Shown here piece after piece: positions 6,676-8,955 of a DNA stretch of 8,955 bases. Origin of the DNA: UBA1367 sp040268355 (lineage in GTDB: Bacteria > Actinomycetota > Coriobacteriia > Coriobacteriales > Atopobiaceae). The stretch spans positions 1 to 8,955 of the forward strand of contig JAWRIT010000157.1 of assembly GCA_040268355.1 (NCBI GenBank), given 5' to 3'. Both the position numbers and the translations under genes were made by a program. The stretch's first letter is position 1; each line of letters begins with the position of its first letter. The notes under the pieces are model-generated. The model had not been told where the DNA came from, did no database searches, and saw nothing but the letters and a program-made list of their open reading frames with translations.

Positions 6676-7608
6676 CTATTCCCCGCAGAAGAGCTTGGTC
6701 GAGATGTAGCGCTCGCCCGTGTCGGGCAGCACCGTGACAACCGTCTTTCCCTCCCCCAGCTCGCGGGCCATGCGCAGGGCGGCCGCCACGTTCGTGCCGC
6801 TCGAGATGCCGCACATCAGGCCCTCTTCGCGCGCCAGGCGACGCGCCATCGCCAGCGCCTCGGCGTCGGTGACCGTGACGATGCGGTCGTACACGCTCTG
6901 GTCCAGGATCTCCGGCACGATGCCGTCACCGATGCCCATCTGCAGGTGCGTGCCGACCGCGCCACCGGAGAGAATGGCCGCCTGGTCGGGCTCGACGGCC
7001 CAGATGGCCACGTCCGGGTTGATGTGGCGCAGCACCAGGCCCACGCCGGTGATGGTGCCGCCCGTCCCGATGCCCGAGCAGAAGCCGTCGATCTTGCCGT
7101 CCGCATCCAGGATGATCTCGGCGGCGGTGCCCAGGCGGTGCGCCGCGAGGTTGGTCCGGTTCACGAACTGCTGCGGCACGTAGACGCGCGGGTCCTCCTC
7201 GGCCATGCGCAGCGCCATCTGGATGCACTCGTCCACGCAGGCACCGATGTCCCCGGCGTCGTGCACCAGGATGACCTCGGCCCCGTAGTGGGTGACGAGC
7301 TTGCGCCGCTCCACGCTCACGCTGTCGGGCATGATGATCCGCGCGCGATAGCCCAGCACCGCCGCGACGAGCGCCAGCCCGATGCCCTGGTTGCCGCTCG
7401 TGGGCTCCACGATGATGCTGTCCTCGTGCAGAAGGCCCAGCTCCTCCGCCGAACGAATCATCCGCTCGGCGGTGCGCGTCTTGATCGAGCCGCCCACGTT
7501 GACCGCCTCGAATTTGACGAGCACCCGGGCCATGCCCGGCTCGACCACACGGTTCAGGCGAATGAGCGGCGTGTGGCCAAGCGCCTCGAGCACGTTGTCG
7601 TAGACCAT
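6676..7608 (-). CDS. cysK: Cysteine synthase / CBS-family PLP-dependent enzyme
   Basis: Fold-type II PLP enzyme of the cysteine synthase/cystathionine beta-synthase family, 310 residues, the usual length for the catalytic domain alone. Family members use O-acetylserine, O-phosphoserine, serine, homocysteine or cysteine in beta-replacement reactions. Visible features are the GHTPLIRL start (11-18), the PLP lysine Lys43 in NVGGSIKTR (37-45), the substrate loop PTSGNQGIGL (69-78), the PLP-phosphate loop GIGTGGTITG (179-188), and GISSGTN (267-273), whose serine contacts the PLP ring nitrogen. Two motifs differ from classical CysK: NVGGSIKTR for NPGGSVKDR, and TSGNQG for TSGNTG. I recall this form from a conserved subgroup in anaerobic Gram-positives; from memory only. 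The true donor, and whether it makes cysteine, lanthionine or H2S, is therefore open. The ATG at 7608 has GAGAGG (7620-7615) 6 bp upstream and a second SD-like AGGAG abutting it. iorA follows after 26 bp, so the two are probably co-transcribed. The family is certain; the symbol is by similarity. Confidence 0.88.
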   Translation of the reverse strand: MVYDNVLEALGHTPLIRLNRVVEPGMARVLVKFEAVNVGGSIKTRTAERMIRSAEELGLLHEDSIIVEPTSGNQGIGLALVAAVLGYRARIIMPDSVSVERRKLVTHYGAEVILVHDAGDIGACVDECIQMALRMAEEDPRVYVPQQFVNRTNLAAHRLGTAAEIILDADGKIDGFCSGIGTGGTITGVGLVLRHINPDVAIWAVEPDQAAILSGGAVGTHLQMGIGDGIVPEILDQSVYDRIVTVTDAEALAMARRLAREEGLMCGISSGTNVAAALRMARELGEGKTVVTVLPDTGERYISTKLFCGE

Positions 7609-7620
7609 CTCCTGCCTCTC

Positions 7621-7644
7621 CTCATGTTCTCATGTTCCCATGTC
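7621..7644 (-). repeat. Three 8-bp tandem CATG-centred units before cysK
   Basis: On the plus strand CTCATGTT occurs at 7621-7628 and 7629-7636, followed by the degenerate unit CCCATGTC at 7637-7644. On the transcribed strand this reads as repeated GAACATGAG just upstream of the cysK ribosome-binding site. The ATGs inside the array are out of frame with cysK at 7608 or poorly placed, so I do not read them as starts. It could be a slippage-prone array or closely spaced protein-binding sites. It may also be chance. Confidence 0.55.
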
Positions 7645-7675
7645 CTTGGGTCCCCATCCCCCTGGCGCGAACGGA

Positions 7676-7720
7676 GGCGCCCCTGCGGTGCCGCCGTGGC
7701 ACGGAGCGGGCGCCCCTACG
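7676..7720 (-). repeat. Two direct copies of a GGGGCGCC-containing intergenic repeat
   Basis: On the minus strand CGTAGGGGCGCC (7720-7709) is followed 33 bp later by CGCAGGGGCGCC (7687-7676), 11 of 12 bases identical. GGCGCC is itself palindromic. Between the copies lies a hairpin, GTGCC-ACGGC-GGCAC (7702-7688). This block fills most of the gap between the HIT gene and cysK. It may be a remnant of a dispersed GC-rich palindromic element, or mRNA structure at the end of the HIT transcript. No T-run follows, so it is not a canonical intrinsic terminator. Whether it recurs in the genome cannot be seen from this window. Confidence 0.6.
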
Positions 7721-7723
7721 CAC

Positions 7724-8101
7724 TCAGCGGCGGACGTTGGTGGCAGAACTCCCCCAGTCCTGGTCGTTCGGTCTCGGCATCCGACCACCGCCGAGCAGGT
7801 GTATGTGAAAGTGCCTGACACTCTGACTGGCGTCCGGCCCGGTGTTGACCATCAGGCGAAAGCCGTTCTTGAGGCCCTCCTGCTCGGCAACGCGGGTGAC
7901 CACCGAGAAGCAATGTCCCAGCGTCTCGGGCGGCACGTCGTCGGCGATGTCGGCATAGTGCTCCTTGGGAATGACGAGCACGTGCGTGGGCATGAGCGGC
8001 TGCATGTCGCGGAAGGCGACGCAGACCTCGTCCTCGTAGACCTTGGCGGCAGATACCTCCCCTGAGGCGATGCGGCAGAAGATGCAATCTGGGTCAGTCA
8101 C
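7724..8101 (-). CDS. HIT-family (histidine triad) nucleotide-binding protein
   Basis: Small cytoplasmic protein of the HIT superfamily (Hint-like), whose members hydrolyse nucleoside phosphoramidates, adenylylated compounds or dinucleoside polyphosphates. With the GTG start at 8101 it has 125 residues, a normal length. The N-terminus carries DCIFCRI with a CxxC pair (Cys6, Cys9), a common zinc-binding variant. The middle has PLMPTHVLVIPKEH (35-48). The signature is HFHIHLLGG (97-105), with triad histidines 97, 99 and 101; His99 would be the nucleophile by family precedent. The frame stays open to a GTG at 8128, only one base after the valS stop. I prefer 8101 because AGGAG sits 5 bp before it and the resulting N-terminus MTDPDCIFC matches the family, while the upstream segment looks like translated leader. 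It lies downstream of valS in the same direction. HIT proteins can act on aminoacyl-adenylates made by tRNA synthetases, so a link to ValRS is conceivable but unproven. The substrate cannot be read from the sequence. Confidence 0.93.
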   Translation of the reverse strand: MTDPDCIFCRIASGEVSAAKVYEDEVCVAFRDMQPLMPTHVLVIPKEHYADIADDVPPETLGHCFSVVTRVAEQEGLKNGFRLMVNTGPDASQSVRHFHIHLLGGGRMPRPNDQDWGSSATNVRR

Positions 8102-8106
8102 GGTTG

Positions 8107-8111
8107 CTCCT
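8107..8111 (-). promoter_or_regulatory. Ribosome-binding site that decides the HIT gene start
   Basis: The minus strand reads GAGAGGAG-CAACC-GTG, so AGGAG is spaced 5 bp from the GTG at 8101. The upstream alternative GTG at 8128 abuts the valS stop and would depend on a ribosome-binding site inside valS. This supports the shorter HIT protein. Confidence 0.75.
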
Positions 8112-8129
8112 CTCGGCACGTGTCCCACC

Positions 8130-8955
8130 TTAGGCCAGGTCGGCCGCCTGGGCGCGCAGCTGGGCCAGTCGCTGCTCGAGCTCGGTCTGCTGCGTGCGCT
8201 TCTTCTCGATGACCTCAGGCGCCGCCTTGGCGATGAATCCCTGGTTGGAGAGGGTGCGCGTCACGCCAGCGAGCTCCTTGTCCGCCTTGGCGATCTCCTT
8301 CTGGAGGCGCTTGCCCTCTGCGGCAAGGTCGACCAGGCCGCCCAGCTCGACAAAGACCTCCAAGCCCCCGTCGACCACGGAGATCGACCCGGCCGGCTTC
8401 TCCTGCGTCTGGTCGAGCGCCAGCTGGTCCACGCGACCCACGCTGCGGATGAAGTCGCGCTGGCTCTCCAGCACGGCGACGTCGGCGGCCCCGGCGCGCA
8501 CGGCCACGTCGAGGACGGCCTTGGGCGAGAGCCGATAGCGGGCACGGGTCGCCCGCACGACGGAGACCACGCGACGGGCCAACTCGAAGTCGTGCTCCGC
8601 CTGCTCGTTCACAAAGCCGGCGAGCGTCTCGGGCTCGGGCCAGGCGGCGAGCATCAGGAAGGGCGCGTCATGCGCGTCCAGGCCACTCGCGGGAAGGGCT
8701 CCCCACACGCTCTCGGTCACGAAGGGCATGGCGGGGTGCAGCAGGCGCAACGCGACGTCGAGCACATAGACGAGGTTGCGCTGAACCTGCAGGCGCTGCT
8801 CCGCGGAGCCGTCGAGCAGGCGCCCCTTGCACAGCTCGATGTACCAGTCGCAGATCTCGTTCCAGAAGAAGGCCTGGAGGTCGCGGGCATAGTCGCCCAG
8901 CTCGTAGCCCTCGATCGCCGCGGTGGCGCGCGCCACCATCTTGGCCAGGCGCGAG
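8130..8955 (-). CDS. valS: Valyl-tRNA synthetase, C-terminal part (cut by window edge)
   Basis: Class I aminoacyl-tRNA synthetase that charges tRNA-Val with valine in the cytoplasm. Only the last 274 residues are visible; the catalytic Rossmann domain with HIGH and KMSKS, and the editing domain, lie outside the window. Counting from the first visible residue, the anticodon-binding domain shows WNEICDWYIE (31-40) and LLHPAMPFVTESVW (71-84), both typical of ValRS. The end is a charged, heptad-like coiled-coil arm (about 208-270) carrying the ValRS-type LSNQGFIAKAAPEV segment (235-248). It stops with TAA. The reading frame runs unbroken to the window edge, so the internal ATG at 8939 is not the real start. 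Full-length ValRS is roughly 880 residues, so about two thirds of the gene is missing. The HIT gene starts 28 bp after the stop, consistent with co-transcription. Identification is secure. Confidence 0.96.
   Translation of the reverse strand, partial: SRLAKMVARATAAIEGYELGDYARDLQAFFWNEICDWYIELCKGRLLDGSAEQRLQVQRNLVYVLDVALRLLHPAMPFVTESVWGALPASGLDAHDAPFLMLAAWPEPETLAGFVNEQAEHDFELARRVVSVVRATRARYRLSPKAVLDVAVRAGAADVAVLESQRDFIRSVGRVDQLALDQTQEKPAGSISVVDGGLEVFVELGGLVDLAAEGKRLQKEIAKADKELAGVTRTLSNQGFIAKAAPEVIEKKRTQQTELEQRLAQLRAQAADLA

Noticed and set aside
4967..6709. 580-residue open frame on the plus strand opposite iorA
   Set aside because: It contains no recognisable domain and is low-complexity shadow sequence. 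IorA, with all its motifs, occupies the other strand.
6650..6814. Longer version of iorA starting at 6814
   Set aside because: The extra residues overlap the end of cysK in another frame and have no family match. MHTEFLMGNEA fits the usual IorA start.
7609..7723. Riboswitch or T-box leader before cysK
   Set aside because: The gap is only 115 bp, has no T-box sequence or SAM-riboswitch-like core, and is taken up by GC-rich repeats.
8102..8128. GTG start at 8128 for the HIT gene
   Set aside because: It begins one base after the valS stop and adds nine non-conserved residues. The GTG at 8101 has a well-placed AGGAG.

Overview
This is a GC-rich stretch of bacterial chromosome. All eight recognisable genes lie on the minus strand, so transcription runs from the right end of the window to the left. 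The content suggests an anaerobic, high-GC bacterium: an oxygen-sensitive ferredoxin-linked 2-oxoacid oxidoreductase (IorAB), an arylacetate-CoA ligase, and a cysteine-synthase homologue of a type I associate mainly with anaerobic Gram-positives. My best guess is a gut or oral actinobacterium of the class Coriobacteriia (Olsenella/Atopobium/Collinsella relatives). This is inference from gene content and composition; no rRNA or other strong taxonomic marker is present.

Layout in the direction of transcription. (1) 8955-8130: the C-terminal third of valyl-tRNA synthetase (valS), cut by the window edge. (2) 8101-7724: a small HIT-family nucleotide hydrolase. I moved its start inward to a GTG behind a good ribosome-binding site. 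(3) 7723-7609: a 115-bp spacer with a pair of GGGGCGCC-containing repeats and a short CATG tandem repeat. (4) 7608-6676: a PLP enzyme of the cysteine synthase family with two altered active-site motifs. (5) 6649-4763 and 4766-4200: iorA and iorB, overlapping by ATGA. (6) 4127-2892: a PaaK-type AMP-forming arylacetate-CoA ligase. (7) 2823-2197: 5-formyltetrahydrofolate cyclo-ligase. (8) 2019-52: htpG, the bacterial Hsp90, preceded by a 177-bp gap that holds an inverted repeat around a candidate -10 box.

The functional core is cysK-iorA-iorB-paaK. IorAB interconverts aryl pyruvates (indolepyruvate, phenylpyruvate, 4-hydroxyphenylpyruvate) with aryl-acetyl-CoA and reduced ferredoxin. The ligase interconverts aryl-acetyl-CoA with the free aryl acetate. 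Together they could either ferment aromatic amino acids to aryl acetates or assimilate aryl acetates into aromatic amino acids; the sequence does not decide the direction. The valS, HIT, cyclo-ligase and htpG genes are housekeeping neighbours.

I found no mobile element, phage gene, CRISPR array, toxin-antitoxin pair, tRNA or rRNA, and no evidence of a wholly new system. The points most worth checking are the direction of the IorAB/PaaK pair, the unusual cysteine-synthase motifs, the htpG operator-like inverted repeat, and the short repeats in three of the intergenic gaps.
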